From the NCBI RefSeq assembly GCF_900103875.1, contig NZ_LT629705.1:262501-326500 (forward strand): 64,000 bases of DNA, read 5' to 3'. This document shows, one piece after another, positions 56,851 to 64,000 of the stretch (its first letter is position 1; each line of letters starts with the position of its first letter). The notes beneath the pieces are model-generated. The model was not told the origin of the DNA. It saw only the letters and a program-made list of their open reading frames with translations, and ran no database searches. The translations under genes and the position numbers were made by a program. Source of the DNA: Pseudomonas arsenicoxydans. Lineage in GTDB: Bacteria > Pseudomonadota > Gammaproteobacteria > Pseudomonadales > Pseudomonadaceae.

Positions 56851-58203
56851 ATGTCTGACCGTTATATCGACTTCGCCAATTCGTCCATCGGCCATCGTCT
56901 GGTCGGGGCCTTGGGACTGCCGTCTCCGGTACGCCTGGAACGCTGGCAAGCAGGCCGGCTGCGGCCTGTCGAAGGAGCGCTGTTGATCGGCGGCGGCCCG
57001 TTGGCCGACAACGTCAGCGCCTTCGCCAATCGCCTGACCGACGCGATCTATGCCTACGGTGCCGAGCCTTCCCTGGCCACCGCGTGGATTCCCGGCCACG
57101 GTCCGAAAATCAAGGCAGTGGTGTTCGATGCCAGTGATGTGCTGCACACCGATCAGCTGAAACGGCTGCGCGAATTCTTTCAACCGCTGATGAAAAACCT
57201 CGATAACAGCGCGCACCTGGTAATTCTGGGGCGTGCGCCAGAGACCTTGAGCGACCCGTTCGCCGCCAGCGCACAGCGCGCTCTGGAAGGTTTCAGCCGC
57301 TCGCTGGCCAAGGAATTGCGCAGTGGCGGCACCTTGCAGCTGATCTATGTCGGCGAAGGGGCCGAGGATCAGCTGGAGGGGCCTCTGCGGTTTTTCCTCT
57401 CGCCCAAAAGCGCATTCGTGTCCGGCCAGGTCATCCGGTTGAAGGCCTGCGATACGCAAGTCACGGACTGGACTCGCCCACTGGCTGGGCGCAAGGCGCT
57501 GGTCACCGGTGCCGCGCGGGGCATTGGTGCGTCCATCGCCGAGACCCTGGCCCGTGACGGCGCCGAGGTGATCCTGCTTGACGTACCACCGGCCAAAGCC
57601 GATCTGGATGCGCTCGCTGCACGCCTTGGCGGGCGAAGCATCACTCTGGACATTTGCGCCGAAGACGCCGCCGCGCAATTAATCGAACAGCTGCCTGACG
57701 GTATCGACGTGGTGGTCCACAACGCCGGCATCACCCGCGATAAAACTCTGGCCAACATGACCCCGGAATTCTGGGATGCGGTGCTCGCGGTCAACCTCAA
57801 CGCGCCGCAAGTGCTGACCAAGGCGTTGCTCGACAGCGGCGCGTTGCATGACAACGGTCGGGTGATTTTGCTGGCCTCGATCAGCGGCATCGCCGGCAAT
57901 CGCGGGCAAACCAACTACGCGGCAAGCAAGGCCGGTCTTATCGGTCTGGCTCAAGCCTGGGCACCGCTGATGAGTGAACGCGGCATCAGCATCAACGCCG
58001 TGGCGCCCGGATTCATCGAAACGCAAATGACCGCACACCTGCCGTTCGGCATCCGCGAGGCCGGGCGACGCATGAGTTCGCTTGGCCAGGGCGGCCTGCC
58101 ACAGGACGTTGCCGAAGCGGTGGCCTGGCTGGCGCAACCGGGCACTGGCGCCTTCACCGGACAGGCGTTGAGAGTCTGTGGACAAAGTGTTCTGGGGGCG
58201 TAG
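56851..58203 (+). CDS. High-molecular-weight 3-ketoacyl reductase (FabG4-like)
   Basis: 450-residue SDR. The first 210 residues are a degenerate Rossmann (flavodoxin-like) domain. The second domain is a full FabG: GAARGIGASIAETL for NADPH, NAG, then the catalytic serine and YAASK in ISGIAGNRGQTNYAASKAG. This two-domain form is known as HMwFabG/FabG4, which reduces 3-ketoacyl-CoA. It is 2 bp before the MaoC gene, so the two are one operon. Confidence 0.88.
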   Translation: MSDRYIDFANSSIGHRLVGALGLPSPVRLERWQAGRLRPVEGALLIGGGPLADNVSAFANRLTDAIYAYGAEPSLATAWIPGHGPKIKAVVFDASDVLHTDQLKRLREFFQPLMKNLDNSAHLVILGRAPETLSDPFAASAQRALEGFSRSLAKELRSGGTLQLIYVGEGAEDQLEGPLRFFLSPKSAFVSGQVIRLKACDTQVTDWTRPLAGRKALVTGAARGIGASIAETLARDGAEVILLDVPPAKADLDALAARLGGRSITLDICAEDAAAQLIEQLPDGIDVVVHNAGITRDKTLANMTPEFWDAVLAVNLNAPQVLTKALLDSGALHDNGRVILLASISGIAGNRGQTNYAASKAGLIGLAQAWAPLMSERGISINAVAPGFIETQMTAHLPFGIREAGRRMSSLGQGGLPQDVAEAVAWLAQPGTGAFTGQALRVCGQSVLGA

Positions 58204-58205
58204 AC

Positions 58206-59060
58206 ATGATCATTGACTGGCACACGCTCAACCGCGAACCGAGCCTGCCTGCACTGTATGTGCGGGCGGCGATGCGACGCAAAATCACCGGCACCACGTT
58301 GCCCGACTCCGGGTTGCGCTGCTGGGTCGAGGTCGATCCCAACCGTTTGGCGGCGTATCGCAAGGTCTGCGGGTTTGCCGACAACGGTTTGCTACCGCCG
58401 ACCTACCCGCACATCCTGGCGTTTGCGCTGCAGATGCAATTGCTCACGGCCAAGGAATTTCCGTTCCCGTTGCTGGGGCTGATCCACCTGAGCAACCGCA
58501 TTCGGATTTTACGGCCCATGGGCGGCGTGCATCGTGTTCGGGCCAGCGTTCAGGTGCAGAACCTGCAACCGCACGCCAAGGGCGCAACGTTCGACCTGGT
58601 GACCTCGCTCGACGATCAGTTGGGAACGCTGTGGGAGGCTGAAAGCCGAATGTTGTGCCGGGGCGTGAAACTCGAGGGCGAACCCGTCGAAGAGGTCCTG
58701 GCCTCGACACTGGACATGATGGAAGTGACGCGCTGGAAAGCGCCGGCGGATATCGGTCGCCAGTACGCCAAGGTGTCAGGTGACTACAACCCGATTCACC
58801 TGAGTGCCGCCAGCGCCAAACTGTTTGGCTTCCCGACAGCCATCGCCCATGGATTGTGGAACAAGGCACGCACATTGGCCGCGTTGAGCGAGCATCTGCC
58901 CACCGCCAATGTCGAGATCGAGGTGCAGTTCAAGAAACCGGTGCGGTTGCCCAGCGAAGTGACATTGCTGGCCAGCGCGGCAGGCTCCAGCGGCGATTTT
59001 CAGCTGGTGGGTGCGGGGGATCTTGAACACATGACGGGGCATTGGCGGCCCATCGCTTGA
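58206..59060 (+). CDS. MaoC-family dehydratase / enoyl hydratase
   Basis: 284-residue hot-dog protein in a double arrangement. The second half has the hydratase-2 motif YAKVSGDYNPIHLS with catalytic aspartate and histidine, and FGFPTAIAHGLWNKA. It dehydrates (R)-3-hydroxyacyl-CoA to enoyl-CoA or runs the reverse. Together with the reductase and thiolase beside it, it completes a fatty-acyl-CoA module; the physiological direction is unknown. Confidence 0.88.
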   Translation: MIIDWHTLNREPSLPALYVRAAMRRKITGTTLPDSGLRCWVEVDPNRLAAYRKVCGFADNGLLPPTYPHILAFALQMQLLTAKEFPFPLLGLIHLSNRIRILRPMGGVHRVRASVQVQNLQPHAKGATFDLVTSLDDQLGTLWEAESRMLCRGVKLEGEPVEEVLASTLDMMEVTRWKAPADIGRQYAKVSGDYNPIHLSAASAKLFGFPTAIAHGLWNKARTLAALSEHLPTANVEIEVQFKKPVRLPSEVTLLASAAGSSGDFQLVGAGDLEHMTGHWRPIA

Positions 59061-59066
59061 GCCGGT

Positions 59067-59090
59067 CGTTCCCACGCTCGCGTGGGAACG
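59067..59090. repeat. Single palindromic repeat, same family as 16.9 kb
   Basis: CGTTCCCACGCTCGCGTGGG and its continuation form a near-perfect 24-bp palindrome. The arms equal those of the nested element at 16895-17001. It lies 7 bp after the MaoC stop, between convergent genes. Confidence 0.85.
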
Positions 59091-59151
59091 AATTTCAACC
59101 CTCAGGCCATGCTCAATTGCGTCTATACAGCTTTGTTTTTTCGGCGCCCTC

Positions 59152-59565
59152 TCAAGGGACGAGGCGTTGCATCTCGGGCTGCGGAAACAGATTATTCAGC
59201 GTTTCCAGCAACCGCACGTGGTAAATCGGCTTGCGAAACAGGTCGAGCACCTGCAGGCGCAGCATATCGCTGACATCCTCCATGTCCGCATGCCCGGACG
59301 TTACGATCACCGGCAAATGTTGACGTGAGGTATGTTCGCGCAAGCGCCTGATCAGCGACATGCCGCTTTCCTCCGGCATGCGCAGATCAGTGATCACCAA
59401 GGCGATATCAGGATGGCGGGTCAAATGCTGCAGGGCGATCTTGACCGACGTTGCGGTGAAACAATTGAAGCCCTCCCCCTCCAGCAATTCCGCCAATTCC
59501 AGCAACGCGTCCTCTTCATCATCGACCAGCAGCAGCTGTTGACGTGGCAGCGCGTGAGCGTTCAT
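59152..59565 (-). CDS. Stand-alone response regulator receiver protein
   Basis: 137-residue single receiver domain without output domain. Acidic pocket D15/D16/E17, phospho-acceptor D60 in VITDLRMPEESG, switch residue in VIVTSGHA and lysine in FRKP are all visible. ATG 59565 has a GGAGTT site. It sits next to the flp pilin gene on the same strand and 600 bp from the tad operon, so a role in pilus control or as partner of a hybrid kinase is likely. Confidence 0.87.
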   Translation of the reverse strand: MNAHALPRQQLLLVDDEEDALLELAELLEGEGFNCFTATSVKIALQHLTRHPDIALVITDLRMPEESGMSLIRRLREHTSRQHLPVIVTSGHADMEDVSDMLRLQVLDLFRKPIYHVRLLETLNNLFPQPEMQRLVP

Positions 59566-59637
59566 GGGTAACTCCTGCAATGGACCAAGCGCTGACGTCA
59601 GTACCACTCAGGCAGGCACGCTGGCAAGCTGTAACGA

Positions 59638-59850
59638 TCATGGGGTCGCCGGCACCAGCACGTTTTTGATCCCGGTAAAAATCAGCGTAATCGCACCCGA
59701 AATTGGCGTCATGAAAGCCGCCAGTGCCACGGCGGCCATGCCCGCGATAATGGCGTATTCGATACCCGAAGCCCCTTCGGTGTCTTTCGCCAGGTTGAAG
59801 TAGAAGGCAGCTTCGGACTTGATCTTCTGAACAATGTTCGTGAAGGACAT
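59638..59850 (-). CDS. flp: Flp-type IVb pilin prepilin
   Basis: 70-residue Flp pilin. A short charged leader ends in glycine, followed by the mature start ASGIEYAIIAGMAAVALAAF, with the conserved glutamate at +5 and the hydrophobic helix that assembles the fibre. It is cut by the prepilin peptidase (FppA), not in this window. It is divergent from the cpaB-rcpA-tadZ-tadA genes that build and power the same pilus. Tad pili serve adhesion and biofilm formation. Confidence 0.92.
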   Translation of the reverse strand: MSFTNIVQKIKSEAAFYFNLAKDTEGASGIEYAIIAGMAAVALAAFMTPISGAITLIFTGIKNVLVPATP

Positions 59851-60176
59851 AACGATTTCTCCTGAGAGCAGCGGGTGTTGCACCGTCGCAACATGATTCC
59901 CCTGTGCCAGCACCAGCATTGTCGCCATTCTCCGGCCCCACAACTGTAAGAACGCATTAACACTTTAGTAGTAAGCGCAGGCCGTCGACGTCGGAAAACA
60001 GCACCGGGCGCGTCAACCCTTTCCTTTTGTTCGTTTTTTTGGGGGCACTAATGGCGTTTTGCTCTACCTGCGCTACCGTCAAATAGCGAAATAGTTCAAT
60101 TTTTCAGCTGCCTGACTGCAAAAAATTTCTCGTCACACCGCACGGGTCATCAAGCACCAGGGAAGGGGAAGCCGTC
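59851..60176. other. Divergent promoter region of flp and the tad operon
   Basis: 326 bases with no gene. The stretch near 59950-60130 is fairly AT-rich. It must carry promoters for both directions. No clear sigma-54 or sigma-70 consensus could be settled by eye. Confidence 0.5.
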
Positions 60177-61124
60177 ATGAACAGCCGAATCACCATGGGC
60201 CTGGCCGGATTGTTTTTGGTCGGTGCCCTGATCGCCGGTTACTGGGGACTTACACTGAGCCGACAACCCGCTCCCGAACCCGTCATGCAACCTGGCGTTG
60301 TCACTGTCGCGCCAACCGCGCCCGCACCGGAGCCCGCAGACGATCCCACCCGCCAACCGGTTGTCGTCCTGCTGCACGACGTCGCGCCCTTCGTTCAGAT
60401 CACTGCCGCCGATGTGACCCTGGAAAAACTGCGCACCGCCCCGGTCGGCAGCTTGACCCGACTGGATCAAGCGATTGGCCGCACGCCGTGGCGCGCTCTG
60501 ACGGCGGGCACTTGGCTCAATGCTGAAAGCTTCGAAGCCGGCAGCGCGCTGGCGCGAATGATCCACCCCGATGAGCGCGCGCTCGCCGTCGCGGTTGATG
60601 AAGTGATCAATGCGGGGGGGCAACTCAGCCCGGGCGACTACGTCGATGTGATGCTGTTTTTGCGCGCGGACGCCAACAACCCCCAGCAGTCGGCCCAGGT
60701 CGTGGTCCCTGCCTTGCGCGTGCTCGGTGTCGGCGAACAACTGGGGCTGACCAACGATGGTCGACCCGCCAATCCGTCGCGCAGCACGGAAGAACAATTC
60801 AAGCAGGAGCAATTGCGCGCCAGTGCCCGTTCAGTGTTGCTCGCCGTCCCCGAACCGTTGCTCAGTCGCCTGATGCTCGCGGCCCAGGCCGGCGTGTTGC
60901 GCCTCGCCGTGCGCAGCGCCGAAGAGAAACGCCTGGCGCAGTATTGGGCGGGCGCAAACAGTTCACCGGCCAACCTCGCCAATGCCAATCGCGAACTCGT
61001 GCAATTCAATCAGCTAGCCCTCGTCAGCCCTCCCAAACCACTCACCTTCGGTGGCGGCGCTGCACCACGCCAAGCCCGGGTGGAAGTCATACGCGGTAAT
61101 GAAGTGACCCAACAAACCCCCTGA
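60177..61124 (+). CDS. cpaB: Flp pilus assembly protein CpaB/RcpC
   Basis: 315-residue periplasmic protein with an N-terminal membrane anchor (MGLAGLFLVGALIAGYWGL). A proline-rich linker is followed by the SAF domain (PFVQITAADVTLEKL, then NAESFEAGSALARMI) and the RcpC domain. In the Tad machine it links the outer-membrane secretin to the peptidoglycan. First gene of the operon; rcpA follows after 21 bp. Confidence 0.9.
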   Translation: MNSRITMGLAGLFLVGALIAGYWGLTLSRQPAPEPVMQPGVVTVAPTAPAPEPADDPTRQPVVVLLHDVAPFVQITAADVTLEKLRTAPVGSLTRLDQAIGRTPWRALTAGTWLNAESFEAGSALARMIHPDERALAVAVDEVINAGGQLSPGDYVDVMLFLRADANNPQQSAQVVVPALRVLGVGEQLGLTNDGRPANPSRSTEEQFKQEQLRASARSVLLAVPEPLLSRLMLAAQAGVLRLAVRSAEEKRLAQYWAGANSSPANLANANRELVQFNQLALVSPPKPLTFGGGAAPRQARVEVIRGNEVTQQTP

Positions 61125-61145
61125 GTCGAGCAAGGATGCATCTCA

Positions 61146-62414
61146 ATGCATAGTCGTTCCATGCCCATGTCCGTGTTTCAAGGCCTGCTTTGGGCTTCCT
61201 TGATGAGCGGCCTGCCGTTGAGCATGACCTTCGCAGCCACCGGCAATTGCGCCGCGCTGGGTTCATTACCTGCCGTGCTGGAGGTCGGTGAAGGGCTGCA
61301 ACAAGAACTGCAATCGCCCGTAGCAATCACACGGCTGGCGGTCGGTGATCCGAAAATCGCCGACGTGCGAGTCAACGGCAACCAGGCCTTCCTGGTCACC
61401 GGCATGGCGCCCGGAGCCACCAGCCTGATGGTCTGGACTGCCTGCGCCAGCGCTCCGCGCCAGAGCATGGTGTTTGTCCAGGGACGGGCCACTGCGGCGT
61501 TGACCCGCACGTCGTCCATGCCCTCCGAAGATCCCTTGCTGCCCTCGCAAGTGCAGACCGACATCCGTTTCGTGGAGGTCAGCCGGACCAAACTCAAAGA
61601 AGCCAGCACGTCGATCTTCAGTAAAAGTTCGAACTTCCTGTTCGGCTCCCCTGGCACCGTGCCCAACACCGCCGTGACCCCGCGCGTTTTGCCATTGCGC
61701 AACATCGATCCGCGCATCGCCGTGCCCAGCATCCCGCTGGCCAATGACATGTTCAACATCGTCGCCGGGGGTGGCAATTTCCTCGCGATCATCAACGCCA
61801 TGGAAGGCAGCGGCTTCGCCTACACCCTGGCGCGGCCGAGCCTGGTGGCGATCAGCGGGCAGAGTGCGAGCTTCCTGGCCGGTGGCGAAATACCGATTCC
61901 GGTCCCAAGCGCCAACAGCAACAGCTACTCCATTGAGTACAAGGAATTCGGGATCCGGCTGACACTCACTCCGACCGTTGTCAGCAGCGATCGCATCGCC
62001 TTGAAAGTCGCGCCGGAAGTCAGCGAACTCGACTACAACAACGGCGTGACAATCGGTGGCACCACGGTCCCGGCGTTCACCATTCGCCGCACCGACACCA
62101 GCATCTCTCTGGCCGATGGCGAGAGCTTCGTCATCAGCGGGCTGATCAGTACGCAAAACGCCTCGCAGGTCGACAAGTTTCCGGGGTTGGGCGACATCCC
62201 GGTGATTGGCGCGTTTTTTCGCAGCTCCTCGATCAAGCGTGAAGAGCGCGAGCTGCTGATGATCGTCACCCCGCACCTGGTTCAACCGCTGGCCGCCAAC
62301 GCGCAATTGCCCTCGCTGCCTGGTGAACAACTGCGCAACTACGACCCCGGGTTTTACCGCATGTACTTCCTGGAAAACGGCAACTTCGATAAACGCAGCG
62401 GGTTATCGCAATGA
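61146..62414 (+). CDS. rcpA: Tad secretin RcpA/CpaC
   Basis: 422-residue outer-membrane secretin. It has a signal peptide (cleavage near TFAATG), an N-terminal BON-like/pilus-associated domain (AITRLAVGDPKIADVRVNGN) and a secretin core with the signature LGDIPVIGAFFRSSSIKREE near the C-terminus. It forms the pore through which Flp pili pass. Its stop overlaps the next start (ATGA). Confidence 0.92.
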   Translation: MHSRSMPMSVFQGLLWASLMSGLPLSMTFAATGNCAALGSLPAVLEVGEGLQQELQSPVAITRLAVGDPKIADVRVNGNQAFLVTGMAPGATSLMVWTACASAPRQSMVFVQGRATAALTRTSSMPSEDPLLPSQVQTDIRFVEVSRTKLKEASTSIFSKSSNFLFGSPGTVPNTAVTPRVLPLRNIDPRIAVPSIPLANDMFNIVAGGGNFLAIINAMEGSGFAYTLARPSLVAISGQSASFLAGGEIPIPVPSANSNSYSIEYKEFGIRLTLTPTVVSSDRIALKVAPEVSELDYNNGVTIGGTTVPAFTIRRTDTSISLADGESFVISGLISTQNASQVDKFPGLGDIPVIGAFFRSSSIKREERELLMIVTPHLVQPLAANAQLPSLPGEQLRNYDPGFYRMYFLENGNFDKRSGLSQ

Positions 62415-63601
62415 GCCAGAACCTGAGTCAAACCTTCCTCGCGATCACGCGTAACAGCACCGACCTCGAATGGCTGCAAGGCGCCCTCGCGCCCTTGGGC
62501 CAGGTCGTCAGCGCCGGCGGTGGCAGCCTCGACGAGTTGCTGGCGCTGGTCGATGTGACGTTCGCCAGCCTGGTGTTCGTCGGCCTGGATCGCGAGCACG
62601 TGGTGGCGCAGAGCACCTTGATCGAGGGCGCGCTGGAAGCCAAGCCGATGCTGGCAATCGTTGCGCTGGGCGACGGCATGGACAACCAGCTCGTGCTCAA
62701 CGCCATGCGCGCCGGGGCACGGGACTTCGTCGCGTATGGCTCGCGTTCCAGTGAAGTCGCCGGGTTGGTGCGGCGCCTCGGCAAACGCCTGCCGCCGGTA
62801 GCGCCGAGTAATCATCTGGGGGGCCTGACCGTGCTGTACGGCGTGCAAAGCAATGCCGACGGCGCGCTGCTCGCCAACCACATGGCGCACGTGGTGCAAA
62901 AGAGCGGCCAGCAAACCTTGCTGCTGGACCTCGGCTTGCCCCGCGGCGACAGCCTGGCGTTGCTTGGGCTGGAGAGTTCGTATCATTTCGGCGACGCGCT
63001 GCGCCATGTACGACGCCTGGACTCGACCCTGATCGACAGCGCCTTTACCAGTGACGGAGACGGGCTGCGCATCCTTGCCTACGCAGGCCACGATGAACCG
63101 CTGGAACTCACCAGTGCCGCCGAGCTGTACATGCTGCTCAGCGCCTTGCGCCAACACTTCCAGCACATCGTGGTCAATCTCACCGGGCAACCCGATTGCG
63201 AAGCGCTGCGCACCTTTGTCAGCCATTGCGACAAGCTGCTCTGGTACACCGATCAGAACGTCCTCGACTGTCGCCGCAATCTCGCCATGCTCAACCTGTG
63301 GCGCGAAAAAGGCATGAAGCTCGACCACGCCCGGCTGCTGATCGACCGCTATTTGCGCAACGTCGCACCGGACGCCGACACCCTCGGCAAAAGCTTCGGC
63401 ATGGAGGTCATCGCCACCCTCGCCTGCAGCCCGGAAGTGCGGCTAAACGCAAAAAACCAGGGCGTGAGCCTGTTCGAACTGGCCCCGCGCGAAGGCCTGA
63501 CCCAAAGCTTGCGCACCCTCGGCGAATGCTTGGCCAAACGCTCCGAAAGCCTGTCCAAACCCAAGACGGGCTGGTTCAACCGGCTAAGGGGCGCGCAATG
63601 A
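62411..63601 (+). CDS. tadZ: Tad pilus localisation protein TadZ/CpaE
   Basis: 396-residue ParA/MinD-like protein with an atypical N-terminal receiver-like domain. The ATPase part has a degenerate Walker A region (LYGVQSNADGALLANHMA, where the usual G-K-T lysine is missing) and the switch segment LLLDLGLPRGDSLALLGL. TadZ proteins localise the pilus machine to a cell pole. It is translationally coupled with rcpA and with tadA. Confidence 0.87.
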   Translation: MSQNLSQTFLAITRNSTDLEWLQGALAPLGQVVSAGGGSLDELLALVDVTFASLVFVGLDREHVVAQSTLIEGALEAKPMLAIVALGDGMDNQLVLNAMRAGARDFVAYGSRSSEVAGLVRRLGKRLPPVAPSNHLGGLTVLYGVQSNADGALLANHMAHVVQKSGQQTLLLDLGLPRGDSLALLGLESSYHFGDALRHVRRLDSTLIDSAFTSDGDGLRILAYAGHDEPLELTSAAELYMLLSALRQHFQHIVVNLTGQPDCEALRTFVSHCDKLLWYTDQNVLDCRRNLAMLNLWREKGMKLDHARLLIDRYLRNVAPDADTLGKSFGMEVIATLACSPEVRLNAKNQGVSLFELAPREGLTQSLRTLGECLAKRSESLSKPKTGWFNRLRGAQ

Positions 63602-64000
63602 ACGGTGAAAAATTGTTCGGCGCCACTCAGCGTACGCCGAGCGGCAACACCGACCACGAAGGCCTCAAACAGGTCCTGCACCGCTACATCATCGACGCCA
63701 TTGAAGAGTCCGGAAAAAATCTGCTGGAGGGTTCGCGGCAGGTGCTGTCGCAGTTCGTCATCGACAAAGTGGCCGAGTACATTGCGCGTCTGCACCTGGC
63801 GATTACCCGCTATGAAATGGAGCGACTGGCCGAAGAACTGGTCGATGAACTCACAGGTTTCGGCCCGCTGGAAGTGCTGCTGCGCGACCCGGCAGTGACC
63901 GAGATCCTGGTCAACGGCCCGCACCGGGTGTTCCTCGAACGCGAAGGTGTTCTGTATCAGAGCGACTTGCGTTTCATCGACGCACACCACGTCGAACGTG
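63598..64000 (+). CDS. tadA: Tad pilus ATPase TadA/CpaF, 5' part
   Basis: First 134 residues of the hexameric type IV/Tad secretion ATPase; the rest lies beyond the window. The N-terminal region with ELVDELTGFGPLEVLLRDPA, then VTEILVNGPHRVFLEREGV, is diagnostic of the CpaF/VirB11 family. The Walker motifs are not in the window. Start overlaps the tadZ stop by ATGA. Confidence 0.9.
   Translation, partial: MNGEKLFGATQRTPSGNTDHEGLKQVLHRYIIDAIEESGKNLLEGSRQVLSQFVIDKVAEYIARLHLAITRYEMERLAEELVDELTGFGPLEVLLRDPAVTEILVNGPHRVFLEREGVLYQSDLRFIDAHHVER

Overview
The window is chromosomal DNA of a Pseudomonas, most likely the P. fluorescens group. The evidence is high-GC codon use, REP elements with the core GGGAGC-GGGCTTGCCCGC, and a gene order from about 1 to 16.9 kb that resembles the P. 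aeruginosa PA0130-PA0148 region (beta-alanine catabolism, purine ABC importer, 8-oxoguanine deaminase, adenine deaminase). That comparison is from memory; no search was run.

Layout. 1-4.9 kb: mmsA (cut by the window edge), bauA, a LysR and a RutR-like TetR regulator, and a YigZ protein. 4.9-5.4 kb: a gene-free stretch with three perfect DnaA boxes around an AT-rich core. 5.4-16.9 kb: a purine/nucleoside module. It holds an ABC ATPase and two permeases, 8-oxoguanine deaminase, a BMP-type binding protein, a 2-oxoglutarate dioxygenase and adenine deaminase. A MerR-controlled small membrane protein, an SDR enzyme and a Ca2+/H+ antiporter are interspersed. 17.0-19.3 kb: an MFS transporter and an ArsR-type regulator.

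19.28-40.74 kb: a horizontally acquired island of about 21.5 kb with clearly lower GC and unusual codon use. It opens with four translationally coupled genes: three large tyrosine recombinases and a small HTH/coiled-coil protein. This is the ginABCD signature of GInt-type islands (related in layout to Tn554 tnpABC). Cargo: (i) a membrane protein with a restriction-endonuclease-like protein; (ii) several small unknown genes; (iii) a C5 cytosine methyltransferase, a Vsr-type nuclease and a GHKL ATPase fused to a C-terminal TIR-like domain; (iv) an operon of a PGDYG protein, a 699-residue NDT/TIR-like + TPR + SLOG-like protein and a patatin phospholipase, facing a membrane-anchored TIR-like protein; (v) a divergent XRE regulator and unknown gene. 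An AT-rich right end and an imperfect direct repeat of the left end were found. The island looks like a mobile defence island. The patatin operon is the best candidate for an undescribed nucleotide-signalling immune system.

41.0-64.0 kb: core genome again. It holds a LysR regulator with divergent monooxygenase and quinone-oxidoreductase genes, a Bcr/CflA drug exporter, and a copper regulon (copZ, copA, cueR, each metal gene with a CueR-type 19-bp-spacer promoter). Next come an MFS transporter, a RIO1 kinase and a dCACHE chemoreceptor with a sigma-28-like promoter. An AraC regulator with a divergent BASS transporter and a fadI-fabG-maoC fatty-acid module follow. The start of a Tad/Flp pilus locus (flp, a response regulator, cpaB/rcpC, rcpA, tadZ, tadA) is cut by the window end.
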